In this document: in pieces, positions 42,836 through 51,471 of the stretch
Layout: every line of letters starts with the position of its first letter
How positions within the stretch are numbered: the first letter of the stretch is position 1
Source: Acidimicrobiales bacterium
Lineage (GTDB): Bacteria > Actinomycetota > Acidimicrobiia > Acidimicrobiales > RAAP-2
Direction: 5' to 3'
Assembly: GCA_017883075.1 (NCBI GenBank)
Contig: JADGOI010000003.1
Location: 1 to 54,114, forward strand
DNA length: 54,114 nt
Translations under genes and position numbers: made by a program
The notes under the pieces: generated by a model
Database searches by the model: none
The model's input: only the letters and a program-made list of their open reading frames with translations
What the model was told of the DNA's origin: nothing

Positions 42836-43571
42836 CGGCCGTCCGCGGCTTCCGGCGGAAAGCGTGCAGGACGCGTTGAATCCCCCACCACGTCACCAGG
42901 CCAAGCGCCTCCACCACGATGAACATCGACATCTTCGATTCGCCTTCTATCCGGTCGACGAACCGTATGGGGACTTCCACAATCGGGGCACCGGCCCTCT
43001 TGGCCTGATAGGTCATCTCGATCTGGAACCCGTACCCTTCGGCACGAATGTCATCGAGGGCGATCCGGTTGAGCACGGAAGCGGAATAGGCCCGGAACCC
43101 GGCGGTGGAGTCGGTCACCCCCAACCCGAGGAGAGCGGAGGCGTACACATTGCCTCCGCGGGACAGGAGACGCCGGTGCCACGCCCAATTGGGAATCGAC
43201 CCCCCGGGTACGTATCTCGATCCGATGACCAGCTCGAAACCCTTGCCCAGCGGTGCCACCAGACCGGGAAGGGCATCAGGGTCATGGGAAAGATCGGCGT
43301 CCATCTCTACGCAGACATCGAACCCATGATCGAGGCCCCACCGGAAGCCGGCTCGATACGCACTCCCGAGACCGGACTTCTCGGTTCTCCGGAGGAGTTC
43401 GATGTTGCCGATCTCCGTTCCCACCTTCTCGGCGATGTCCCCTGTCCCGTCAGGGCTGCCGTCATCAACCACCAACATGGTGGCGTCGGGAAGCGCCACA
43501 TGGACCCTCCGGAGCACTCGTTCTATGTTCTCGGATTCGTTGTAGGTGGGAATGACGACCAAGACTTGCAC
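42828..43571 (-). CDS. Polyprenol-phosphate mannose synthase-like GT2 glycosyltransferase
   Basis: 247 aa GT-A fold enzyme of the DPM1/Ppm1 type. Motifs: VVIPTYNESENIERVL at the N-terminus, VVDDGSPDGTGDIAE, the metal-binding DADLSHDP, GSRYVPGGSIPNW and VPIRFVDRIEGESKM. There are no C-terminal membrane helices and no fused acyltransferase. It transfers mannose from GDP-mannose to polyprenyl phosphate, feeding lipoglycans or protein O-mannosylation; other sugars cannot be excluded. It starts 9 bp after the AI-2E permease gene and overlaps the response regulator. Confidence 0.92.
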   Translation of the reverse strand: MQVLVVIPTYNESENIERVLRRVHVALPDATMLVVDDGSPDGTGDIAEKVGTEIGNIELLRRTEKSGLGSAYRAGFRWGLDHGFDVCVEMDADLSHDPDALPGLVAPLGKGFELVIGSRYVPGGSIPNWAWHRRLLSRGGNVYASALLGLGVTDSTAGFRAYSASVLNRIALDDIRAEGYGFQIEMTYQAKRAGAPIVEVPIRFVDRIEGESKMSMFIVVEALGLVTWWGIQRVLHAFRRKPRTAGG

Positions 43572-43580
43572 AGGCGCAGT

Positions 43581-44858
43581 TTACGGGGTCGGCCTGTCAT
43601 CACCGTGCTCAGGGTCTTCCGAACGCTCGTTCCCATCGACCCCCGAGCTCGCGAGGGGTCCGGATACGGTCGAAACGCCAGAGGCGACCGCCCTGGCGTC
43701 ATCACTTCCTCCCTGGGTCGGCCGAGTCTGGGCCCACACTTCCTTGCTGATCACCTGAATGGCTCCGCCCACCGGGATTGCCACCAGAGCACCTGCCAAC
43801 GCACCCAGGGCAGAGCCGAATGCGCCTCCGAGGTTGGCCCCCACCAACACGGAGAGCAGCACCAGCAGGGGATTCATGCGGACCGTCTTGCTCATGACGA
43901 CCGGGTAGAGGAAGTGATTCTCGATCAGCTGGAACCCGACGAATACCGCCAGCATCACCAGCGCCGCGGTCGGAGAGTGCAAGAGGGAGATGACCACGCT
44001 GGGCACGCCGGCGATCAATCCCCCGACCAGGGGGATCATCGCCACCAGGGCAACCCACAATCCGATGAGTAGGGCAAAGGGCACCCCGAGGATGGCCAGG
44101 GTCACAAAGACCACGGCTCCGAAGAGCAGCGACAACACCATGGTGCCCAGGACGTAGGACGTTACCGAGCGGGACACCCGGGTAGCGACTTCTTCGACTG
44201 TATGACGCCTCTCGGCCGGAAGAGCACCGAGGAGCGCCTTCCGCATCAACGGCGCCTCGACGAGCATGAAGAGCGACAAGAAGGCAATGGTGGTCAGGGC
44301 GAGCATGGTGGAGAAGACCGCTTTGCCCAAATTGGCTCCCACGTTGAGTGCCGGCTTGCCCAGCTTCTGGGCCGCGGTCTGCAATTTCGGGGCGTTCTTT
44401 TGAACCCAGGTCAGCAGGTGGAAGTGCTGCAAGTTATGAGCCAGCCGGCCGTGCCCCTTCTCGAGCTGATCGACCATGGAAGGCAGCCGGGTGGCGAAGT
44501 GGGACAAGGAGTTGACCAACGGGTATCCGAACAAGCCCAACAGACCGATGAACACGACGAGTGCGGCAAAGAAGACGATGCCGACCGCTGGGGCCCGGCG
44601 CAGCCGGTGACGCTGGAGGAATCCCACCGCCGGGTCGAGCACCAGGGCGATGAACGCCGCGATCAACACCCAGAGAATGATCTCCCGAAGACGGCCGAGC
44701 AGGCGGTAGGCCGTCCAGGTGATGATGACCACCGCGTCGATGGTGAGAATGGTCCGAAGAGGGACACCCTTGGCCTCAGCCGCGGCGAACAGGCGGTCCA
44801 AGCGCGGTCCCTTGTCACCCGCCGACTCGTACTCGCCTCCGGCCACCGGGTCGGTCAT
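43581..44858 (-). CDS. AI-2E family / PerM-like membrane transporter
   Basis: 425 aa with about eight membrane helices. The family layout is seen: paired N-terminal helices (IILWVLIAAFIALVLDPAVGFL), a soluble segment of about 90 residues, then the C-terminal helix cluster with LIPLVGGLIAG and ENHFLYPVVMSKTVRMNPL. The last motif is highly typical. Members export AI-2, act as Na+/H+ antiporters or have unknown substrates. Both ends are cytoplasmic and hydrophilic. It heads a row with the Ppm1-like enzyme and two-component genes, and is divergent from the LPG-synthase-like gene with a 41-bp gap. Confidence 0.9.
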   Translation of the reverse strand: MTDPVAGGEYESAGDKGPRLDRLFAAAEAKGVPLRTILTIDAVVIITWTAYRLLGRLREIILWVLIAAFIALVLDPAVGFLQRHRLRRAPAVGIVFFAALVVFIGLLGLFGYPLVNSLSHFATRLPSMVDQLEKGHGRLAHNLQHFHLLTWVQKNAPKLQTAAQKLGKPALNVGANLGKAVFSTMLALTTIAFLSLFMLVEAPLMRKALLGALPAERRHTVEEVATRVSRSVTSYVLGTMVLSLLFGAVVFVTLAILGVPFALLIGLWVALVAMIPLVGGLIAGVPSVVISLLHSPTAALVMLAVFVGFQLIENHFLYPVVMSKTVRMNPLLVLLSVLVGANLGGAFGSALGALAGALVAIPVGGAIQVISKEVWAQTRPTQGGSDDARAVASGVSTVSGPLASSGVDGNERSEDPEHGDDRPTP

Positions 44859-44899
44859 CGACCCAGCATGTCAGGTCGGCATGCCCTTGGCGTGTCAAC

Positions 44900-46357
44900 A
44901 TGAGGGGAATGGTCGCCGATACGGGTCAGGAACCAGACCCGAAACCCGGGTCCGACACGATGCCGACGGCACCGGTTACGGAACTGCCGACAGAACAGGC
45001 AGCGGGCCGGCCGAAGGGGCATCGACGTTGGTGGTACCGGGGTCCCTTCGTGAGCCGGAGCGTGCGCATCAGTGTCGGTGTCGTGGTCATCTTCCTCTTC
45101 TTGTTCTATGTGGCGTTACCACTACTGGCCAGCCACCGCGCGGAGGTCGAGTCGCTCGGGCACATTCACATCCAGTACGTGGCCCTCGGGCTCATCCTCC
45201 AAATCGGCGCGTTGGCTGCGTATACCGAGCTCACCCACGCGGTGTTGCCTCCGCACGGGCCCCGTCGATTCCGACTGTTCCGGATCAACCTGTCATCCTT
45301 GGCCCTCAACCACGTGTCGCCGGGCGGGGGCGCTCCGGGGGCGGCGCTCTGGTACCGACTGGCCACCCAGTCGGGAGTGAGCAGCGGGGACTCGGGATTC
45401 GCCCTCGCCACGCAGGGAATCGGCTCCGCCGTCGTGCTCAACGTACTGTTCTGGTTGGGACTGGTGGCGTTTCTGGTGGTCCACGGTTTCCACCCCCCCA
45501 CCGGCCAGCATGGCGGCCAGTACATCTCTGGATCGACCCTGGTCACCGTGGCCGCCGCACTGGGGGTCATCCTGATGGCCGCGTTCGGTGGCCTCTTCTA
45601 TCTGCTCACCCGGGGTCAGGATCGGGCCAACAGGTTGGTCGTGCGCATTGCCACCCGGCTCCGGTTTCACCATCCGGATCGCATCGCCGTGTCGGTCGAA
45701 CGTGTAGCCGAGCGGTTCGCCCTTCTCTTGGACGACCGACCGCTCCTGTACCGTGCCACGGGGTGGGCCACTGCCAATTGGTTGCTCGACGCTGCATCGC
45801 TTTGGGTCTTTGTGGGCGCCTTCGGACACTTCATCTCTCCGGTGGACCTGATGGTGGCGTACGGGCTGGCCAATATCCTCTCCGCCATTCCGATCACGCC
45901 GGGTGGCCTCGGCATCGTCGAGTTCGTGCTGGCATCGATGATTACCGGCTTCGGCCCCTCCGCCGCCCAGGCACTCTCGGCGGTACTGGCTTATCGGGCT
46001 GTCAATTTCTGGCTGCCCATCCCGTTCGGGGGTCTTGCCTACGCATCGCTGGAGTTCGAGTGGGGCACCTTGGCCCGACGGCTTCGACTGTACTTCTTTC
46101 GTCGCCACCGACTCCGTCGAGGCATGGACAGGGCCGATGGCGGAGACCCCGCCCCACCGGCCGGTCAGGGCCCTGTTCCCCCAGCTGACGGTACGGTGGT
46201 TTCCCCGGTGAGGACACCTTCCGATACCAACGGCCCCACCATTGGTTTCGCCGGTGGGCAGGATGACCGGGTCGAGGGAACAGTCGCGGCCCAGGTCGCC
46301 CACCGGGCCGGCGGGAGGGCCGCAGGCCGGGCCGACACCGATCAGGATCCGACCTGA
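44900..46357 (+). CDS. Lysylphosphatidylglycerol synthase transmembrane region-like protein (UPF0104)
   Basis: 485 aa. A hydrophilic N-terminal tail of about 50 residues is followed by eight or so membrane helices spanning about 53-385. The family signature includes NHVSPGGGAPGAALWYRL and ITPGGLGIVEFVLASMITGFG. The C-terminal 95 residues are disordered, Pro/Gly/Arg-rich. There is no MprF-type aminoacyl transferase domain, so lysyl transfer is not implied; the domain is thought to act as a lipid flippase. The start may be ATG 44900 or 44909. Confidence 0.88.
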   Translation: MRGMVADTGQEPDPKPGSDTMPTAPVTELPTEQAAGRPKGHRRWWYRGPFVSRSVRISVGVVVIFLFLFYVALPLLASHRAEVESLGHIHIQYVALGLILQIGALAAYTELTHAVLPPHGPRRFRLFRINLSSLALNHVSPGGGAPGAALWYRLATQSGVSSGDSGFALATQGIGSAVVLNVLFWLGLVAFLVVHGFHPPTGQHGGQYISGSTLVTVAAALGVILMAAFGGLFYLLTRGQDRANRLVVRIATRLRFHHPDRIAVSVERVAERFALLLDDRPLLYRATGWATANWLLDAASLWVFVGAFGHFISPVDLMVAYGLANILSAIPITPGGLGIVEFVLASMITGFGPSAAQALSAVLAYRAVNFWLPIPFGGLAYASLEFEWGTLARRLRLYFFRRHRLRRGMDRADGGDPAPPAGQGPVPPADGTVVSPVRTPSDTNGPTIGFAGGQDDRVEGTVAAQVAHRAGGRAAGRADTDQDPT

Positions 46358-46480
46358 GGGCGGGTCCCTGTACGTGGGTACGACCGCGGCTACGGAATCG
46401 GCTCTGTTCCGCTCAATCCCCGGGACCCACGGGGTCCACCCGACATGAGGTCGTGCCCACGGTGGTGGCGCGTGCGCCAT

Positions 46481-46486
46481 TAGGAT
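46481..46486 (+). promoter_or_regulatory. Candidate -10 of a leaderless SEDS-gene transcript
   Basis: TAGGAT is followed by seven C residues and then GTG 46494. No Shine-Dalgarno is possible in a C7 tract. No clear -35 is seen. Confidence 0.35.
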
Positions 46487-46493
46487 CCCCCCC

Positions 46494-47906
46494 GTGCCGG
46501 TGATGACCTTGCGAACTCCCCAGTCGATGCGGCGCGCCCGGGGTGTGAAAGCACGCCGCCGCACCGAATTCGGTCTCCTGGTCCTTGCCTCCCTCGTCAT
46601 CGTGGCCGCCTACACCCTGATGGTCCTGGGAAATACCTCCAGGCTCCCGTCCGATTCGATACCTCTACTGGTGAGTTTGTTTCTGCTGGCCGCGGTGGCC
46701 CATGTGGCCAATCGGGTCTTGGCACCCAATGCCCATGCAGTGATCCTCCCCATTGTCTTTCTGCTGAACGGCATCGGCTACACGATGATCGTCCGCATCG
46801 ACCTTGGAACGGGGAAGCACTACGCCCCGCTGCAGGCGGTCTGGACTGCGGCCGGGGTCGCCGCCTACGTCATCACCCTGTTCGTGGTCCGCCGTTCCCG
46901 GGACCTCGACCGGTACCGCTACCTACTCCTGTTCGGCGGTGTGGTTCTGATGCTCGTCCCCCTGGTGCCTCACCTGGGTGCCAATATCAACGGTGCCCGA
47001 CTTTGGATCCGGCTCGGCTCCCTCGAGTTCCAACCGGTGGAGTTGGCCAAGATCGTCCTCTGCATCTTCTTCGCCTCCTACTTCGCCGAGAAGCGTGAGT
47101 TGCTCACCATCCCCACCGCCCGACTCGGGAACCGGTTGGTGCTCGACCCCCGGCCCCTGGTGCCGATCGCCCTGGCCTGGGTGTTCGCCATCGGGGTCAT
47201 GAGCCTCGAGCACGACATCGGTTTTTCGGCGTTGCTGTTCACCCTGTTCATCGGGATGTTGTGGGTGACAACCGGACGGACTGGCTACCTTGTCCTGGGC
47301 GTGGCGCTGTTTGCCATCGGGGCATACATCTCAACCCGCTACTTCGCCCAGACCCACATTCGGATTGAAACGTGGCTCGACCCGTGGAAGGTGATCTCAC
47401 CGTCTGATCCGGGGGGCCAGCTCCGCCAGGCATGGTATTCATTGGGCAGTGGCGGGATCGGCGGAACCGGGCTCGGGCTCGGATCGCCATGGCTCATCCC
47501 CAACGTGAGGACCGACTTCATCTTCGCGGGAATCGGAGAGGAGATGGGCCTCCTCGGCTCAACCATGGTGGTAGTGGCCTTCCTCCTCATCGTCGGCGCC
47601 GGATTGCGGATAGCCCAGGCGGCCAAATCCGAGTTCTCCAAGTTGGCAGCCACCGGTTTGACCATCATCATCGGCTTTCAGGCCTTCTTCATCATCGGGG
47701 GCGTGGTCAGGCTGCTACCCCTCACCGGGATCACCCTTCCATTCGTCTCCTACGGAGGGTCGGCTCTCATCGCCAACTACGTCTTGATCGCGCTTCTCAT
47801 GCGCATCTCCGACGAAGGCGGGACCACCGCGGACGCGGCCGAAAAGGAGCAGTACGAGAAGAACGAGGAGAGCCGAAGGGCGTTGTTGGCGGGTCCGAGG
47901 CGCTGA
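46494..47906 (+). CDS. SEDS-family peptidoglycan polymerase (FtsW/RodA/SpoVE)
   Basis: 470 aa with about 12 membrane helices. GARLWIRLGSLEFQPVELAKI and the catalytic-Asp segment EHDIGFSALLF are typical, as is the C-terminal LPLTGITLPFVSYGGSALIANY. The long N-terminal helices and total length resemble the mycobacterial Rv0017c-type RodA encoded beside PknB, but here it stands alone. It polymerises glycan strands with a partner class B PBP, not found in the window. Start GTG 46494 or ATG 46503. A second, shorter SEDS gene lies at 49.4 kb. Confidence 0.92.
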   Translation: MPVMTLRTPQSMRRARGVKARRRTEFGLLVLASLVIVAAYTLMVLGNTSRLPSDSIPLLVSLFLLAAVAHVANRVLAPNAHAVILPIVFLLNGIGYTMIVRIDLGTGKHYAPLQAVWTAAGVAAYVITLFVVRRSRDLDRYRYLLLFGGVVLMLVPLVPHLGANINGARLWIRLGSLEFQPVELAKIVLCIFFASYFAEKRELLTIPTARLGNRLVLDPRPLVPIALAWVFAIGVMSLEHDIGFSALLFTLFIGMLWVTTGRTGYLVLGVALFAIGAYISTRYFAQTHIRIETWLDPWKVISPSDPGGQLRQAWYSLGSGGIGGTGLGLGSPWLIPNVRTDFIFAGIGEEMGLLGSTMVVVAFLLIVGAGLRIAQAAKSEFSKLAATGLTIIIGFQAFFIIGGVVRLLPLTGITLPFVSYGGSALIANYVLIALLMRISDEGGTTADAAEKEQYEKNEESRRALLAGPRR

Positions 47907-48103
47907 GCCTTCGCGAGGATCCCATCCGAAGGGCCCATCCGACCTGTCACCGCTTGACCGGCACTGAGAACTGCCGGGCCAATGCGGCTGCCGGGCACAC
48001 ACCTCGGGCGATCTTCCCGCCAGGATTCCCGGGCCGATTCACGCTGTCCGCTGATGGGATCCGCGGCAATCGGATTGGTCGGGAAACGGTGGTCGGCCGA
48101 CGT

Positions 48104-48349
48104 TCAGTCCGGGAGGACGCGTATGTGGGACTGCTGGACCGTTCCTGTCCGGTGGATCACGCTCTCGTCCGTGAGCCGATTGCCGCCCGGTGGGATCCGG
48201 GGCATTCCGAGCGTCGTGGTCGGACGGCTCACTGCCAGGTAGCTGCGGACCCGATCCGCCAGTGCCGAGAAGCGAGCTGCATCTTCCGGCGACTCACAAG
48301 CATCGCCGGCCATGTCCAGAACATGGGCAGCCTCGATGAGAAGATCCAT
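48104..48349 (-). CDS. Possible small helical protein, 81 aa (tentative)
   Basis: The track gives a 105-aa ORF beginning at 48421. ATG 48349 (MDLLIEAAHVLDMAGDACES) avoids overlapping the zinc-ribbon ORF upstream, and a G6 run lies about 12 nt before it. The first 45 residues have an amphipathic helical pattern (EDAARFSALADRVRSYLAV) that looks coding. The rest is irregular. I recognise no family. It is supported only by composition and position. Confidence 0.35.
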   Translation of the reverse strand: MDLLIEAAHVLDMAGDACESPEDAARFSALADRVRSYLAVSRPTTTLGMPRIPPGGNRLTDESVIHRTGTVQQSHIRVLPD

Positions 48350-48372
48350 GCCGGTGTCGTACCCCCCGACCA

Positions 48373-48492
48373 CTATTCGGTGCCGAACAAGCTGCGATGG
48401 CAGGCTGGACATGCCCACCACTTCGGGTGTGGAGACGCCGCGGGGTCAACGGAGAGGAACTGCCTGCACCGGCCACACTGACGGGTATGCAT
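48373..48492 (-). CDS. Possible zinc-ribbon mini-protein, 39 aa (tentative)
   Basis: Within the 101-aa track ORF (start 48678), the part from ATG 48492 reads MHTRQCGRCRQFLSVDP, then PKWWACPACHRSL. That is CxxC-x18-CxxC with a conserved-looking WW, the form of small actinobacterial zinc ribbons. The longer start at 48606 (MGPTNTVQF) is also possible. Too short for certainty. It precedes the helical ORF by 23 bp. Confidence 0.45.
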   Translation of the reverse strand: MHTRQCGRCRQFLSVDPAASPHPKWWACPACHRSLFGTE

Positions 48493-48839
48493 CTGTTCAG
48501 ACGGAGGAGGCGGTTTGGCAGCCTGCAACTGCGCTCTGCCAGTCTTCCCACGAGTGCGCCCATGGTCATCCGATCCGAGGAACTGGACCGTGTTGGTGGG
48601 TCCCATCGGGACTCTCGATCTTGTCACCGTAAGCGGGGACGCTGGTGCCCTCAATGAGCCATGACGACGGTACACCACACGGCGGCGCTCACCGACACCG
48701 GGGGATCATCCTCTTGGCGGTCTTGGACGCCGCAGTCGCCGCCGGCCAGGCGGAGGCCCCCCGAATCGGCAGGGAGCGGGCCGGGGTCCCGACAACGAAC
48801 GTCGAGCGGCGAGCGGCCCGGGCCCACCGACACCGCGGT
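48493..48839. other. Intergenic region between the bfn-like gene and the zinc-ribbon ORF
   Basis: 347 bp with no gene I can support. The minus-strand 60-aa ORF at 48651-48833 lacks recognisable features. A short direct repeat GGTGTCGGTG(A/G)GC occurs twice. No clear terminator follows the nuclease gene. Confidence 0.4.
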
Positions 48840-49376
48840 TCAGTGAGGAGCGACGTCGCCCAGTACTTCGAACAGCCTCGAGTCAATGAGAATCGGCACG
48901 GGAACAGGCTGGCGCAGAGCGATGGTGATTGCGTCCGACGGTCGACAGGAATGTACGGATCGACCGTTTCTGCCTCGCAGATCCAACTCGGCAAAGTAGA
49001 TGCTGCCATGGCGTCCCACCAGCCGGACCGCTACGACATCGATATCGAACCCCTGCAGAATGTCGGCCACCAGCTCGTGGGTGAGGGGTCGAGGGGTAGG
49101 AACCCGACGCAGCGCATGGGAGAGGCCCACTCCGTCCTGGAGCCCGACCGAGAATGAGAGTTGCCGTCGGGGTGACTCGGTCTCCCGCAGTACGACAGTG
49201 GGGTGCTGGTTGGGGAGATCCACCGTGACGGAGGAGACAATCGCCGTCCGGTAGTCATCCGTCGAGACGGGTTGGGGGGCCTCCTCGATCGGTTGAGCAG
49301 AGGCAACTGCAACTGGCCCAATGGGAGGAACCTCTATGGGTTGGGGTGGAACATCCTCCATCGGCTGATTCGACAT
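48840..49376 (-). CDS. Bifunctional nuclease family protein (DUF151)
   Basis: The track ORF begins inside rodA; ATG 49376 (MSNQPMEDVPPQPIEV) with GGTGA five bases upstream gives 178 aa. GTG 49385, overlapping the rodA stop by 4 bp, is also possible. Residues 1-45 are a Pro-rich disordered arm. Residues about 48-175 match the BFN domain: LSHALRRVPTPRPLTHELVADIL, and GRSVHSCRPSDAITIALR near the C-terminus, which holds the conserved SDA-type motif. Plant relatives show RNase/DNase activity; the bacterial role is not settled. Confidence 0.88.
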   Translation of the reverse strand: MSNQPMEDVPPQPIEVPPIGPVAVASAQPIEEAPQPVSTDDYRTAIVSSVTVDLPNQHPTVVLRETESPRRQLSFSVGLQDGVGLSHALRRVPTPRPLTHELVADILQGFDIDVVAVRLVGRHGSIYFAELDLRGRNGRSVHSCRPSDAITIALRQPVPVPILIDSRLFEVLGDVAPH

Positions 49377-49381
49377 TTCGG

Positions 49382-50515
49382 TCACCGCCCGCTCCTTGCA
49401 TGCACGCTGACCGTGAGCCCGACCGCGGCGAAGAACACCACCGAGGCGGAGCCCCCGTAGGACAGGAAGGGCAGTGGGATGCCGGCTACCGGCATGATTC
49501 CCATGTTCATGCCCACATTCTCGAACACCGAGAACACCAAGAGGGCGAATACTCCCGCGCACAGGAGGCGGCCGAAGGTGTCCCGGGCCAACTCGGCCGT
49601 CCGGAGAATCCGCCACGCCACCACCCCGTAGAGCATCAACAGCAGACTCGAACCCACGAAGCCCACCTGCTCGCCTACGGCGGAGAAGATGAAGTCGGTC
49701 TGCTGAAACGGGACATAGGAGAGGTTGGTCTGAGCGCCGCGGAACAAACCCTTCCCGAGCCAACCCCCGGCACCAATGGCATCCTTTGCCTGGGTGACAT
49801 TGTAGGTGGCGGCCGAACTGGCGCCCTTGGGATTGATGAAGCTGGTCAACCGAGCAATCTGATAGTGCTGAAGCAGTCCCAGGTTGAGAGCCACGATGAT
49901 GATCAGGACTGCACCGACGATGATCATCACCAGGTATCGCCCCGGCATACCGGCCACCGCCAGGATCACCACCAGGATCACACTGAGCACGATGCCGGTC
50001 CCGAGGTCAGGCTGCTTGATGATCAACAGAATCGGCACCCCGGCCAGAATCAGGAGCCGGACCAGGTCCCGAAATGCCAACCCGTCGCGACGGCGGGCGC
50101 AGTAGGTGGCCATGGCCACGACAATTGTCAAAGTGGCGAACTCCGACGGTTGCACCTGAAACGGACCCAACGAGAACCAGCGCTGGGACCCCAATGCGCT
50201 GGACCCCAGGACGTACACCCCCATCAGCGCCAATAACGTGCCAACGTAGAGAATGGTGCTGAACTGCTCGAGACGCCGGTAATCGAACAGGGCCAGCACC
50301 ACCATGACCACCAACCCGATGACTATGAAGATGGCCTGGCGCTTCAGGTAATAGTGGGGGTCCACCCCGGCCAACGCCAGCTTCCCCCGGGTGGCTGAGT
50401 AGATCATCACCACGCCGGTAGCGGCCAAGAGCAAGGCTGTCCCCACCAGGACCACGTCGAACCGGGCCGTGATCTGGCGCGACCGACGGTCGGCGTGTGC
50501 AGGGACGTAATTCAC
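49382..50515 (-). CDS. rodA: Rod-shape SEDS protein RodA
   Basis: 377 aa with ten membrane helices. GSQRWFSLGPFQVQPSEFATL, KQPDLGTGIVLSVI (catalytic Asp), AIGAGGWLGKGLFRGAQTNLSYVPFQQTDFIFS and PLPFLSYGGSASV are diagnostic. AGGWxGKG with PxQxTDFIF points to RodA more than FtsW. It polymerises lipid II glycan chains in the elongation machinery. It lies 22 bp after aroE, with the nuclease-family gene next. Confidence 0.94.
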   Translation of the reverse strand: MNYVPAHADRRSRQITARFDVVLVGTALLLAATGVVMIYSATRGKLALAGVDPHYYLKRQAIFIVIGLVVMVVLALFDYRRLEQFSTILYVGTLLALMGVYVLGSSALGSQRWFSLGPFQVQPSEFATLTIVVAMATYCARRRDGLAFRDLVRLLILAGVPILLIIKQPDLGTGIVLSVILVVILAVAGMPGRYLVMIIVGAVLIIIVALNLGLLQHYQIARLTSFINPKGASSAATYNVTQAKDAIGAGGWLGKGLFRGAQTNLSYVPFQQTDFIFSAVGEQVGFVGSSLLLMLYGVVAWRILRTAELARDTFGRLLCAGVFALLVFSVFENVGMNMGIMPVAGIPLPFLSYGGSASVVFFAAVGLTVSVHARSGR

Positions 50516-50537
50516 CAGGGGACTCCAGGATGCAAGG

Positions 50538-51464
50538 TTACTCGGAGGTGAACTCTGAAATCGCCCGCCACATGGCGTCTACGGGTGGTTCCTGGCCAGT
50601 CCACGTTTCGAGTTGGAGTGCCGCCTGGTGGACGAGCATGCCCAGGCCGTTCAGGACCTCGGCACCACGACCCCGGGCCACCTCCAGCCAAGGGGTGACA
50701 GCCGGGTGGTACACGAGATCCACCGCGACCTGACCCGGACCCAGCAGCCCGGGGTCGAGAGCCCACGGATCGAGCCGGTCCGGTTCTGGCGGAAGAGAAT
50801 GGGCCGACGAGCCCGACGATGGCCCGGGCGGAGAGCTGATCCCCTGCATGCCGGCGGGTGTGGCGTTGACGACCAGGTCACACTGGCTGGCATCGCCCGA
50901 AATGCCCACTCGGCCCACCCCACCGGCCAAAGCGGCCGCGGCCACTGCCCGCTCTTCGGTCCTATTCACCACCACCACCTCCGAGGCTCCCGAATCTGCC
51001 AGTGCGGCAATGATCGATCTGGCCGCTCCCCCGGCCCCGACCACCAGACACCGCCGTCCAACAGGGTCGAAATGACCCCCGCGGCGAAGGGCGTCCACCA
51101 GACCACGTCCGTCCGTATTGTCACCAACCAAGGTTCCGTCGAGATTTGTCACACAGTTCACCGCACCAAGACGCTCGGCAATCTCGGTCCGTCGGTCCAC
51201 CAGGGCGGCGACAGTCTCCTTGTGGGGCATTGTCACCGACAGACCTCTCAACCCAAGGGCCCTCGCCCCGACGAGGGCTTCCGCCGCGCTCCCCTCGACG
51301 ACCCGGAAGCCCACCGACACCCAGTCCAGACCAAGGTGGGCAAAGGCCACGTTATGAAGGAGTGGAGACAGCGAGTGGGCAACCGGGTCCCCAATCACCC
51401 CGACCACAGTGGTTGCAGCCGAGAGGTTCCGGTATGAGACAGGGTCGGTGGTCTCGGGGGTCAT
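50538..51464 (-). CDS. aroE: Shikimate dehydrogenase
   Basis: The track start (51563) lies in mltG; ATG 51464 (MTPETTDPVSYRNL) has AGGAG five bases upstream and gives 308 aa. The shikimate site GDPVAHSLSPLLHN is present, as is the catalytic Lys in SVTMPHKETVAAL, Asp in GDNTDGRGLVDAL, and NADP binding in VVGAGGAARSII then VNRTEER. It reduces 3-dehydroshikimate. The C-terminal half carries a Pro/Ser-rich insertion (SSPPGPSSGSSAHSL) not usual for the family. It starts 8 bp after mltG. Confidence 0.94.
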   Translation of the reverse strand: MTPETTDPVSYRNLSAATTVVGVIGDPVAHSLSPLLHNVAFAHLGLDWVSVGFRVVEGSAAEALVGARALGLRGLSVTMPHKETVAALVDRRTEIAERLGAVNCVTNLDGTLVGDNTDGRGLVDALRRGGHFDPVGRRCLVVGAGGAARSIIAALADSGASEVVVVNRTEERAVAAAALAGGVGRVGISGDASQCDLVVNATPAGMQGISSPPGPSSGSSAHSLPPEPDRLDPWALDPGLLGPGQVAVDLVYHPAVTPWLEVARGRGAEVLNGLGMLVHQAALQLETWTGQEPPVDAMWRAISEFTSE

Positions 51465-51471
51465 GCTTCTC

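Noticed and set aside
45293-46600. 435-aa minus-strand ORF
   Set aside because: Shadow of the LPG-synthase-like membrane protein, which has clear helices and family motifs on the plus strand.
47958-47977. CCGGCA...TGCCGG hairpin after the SEDS gene
   Set aside because: Only six paired bases with an 8-nt loop and no T-tract; too weak to call a terminator.
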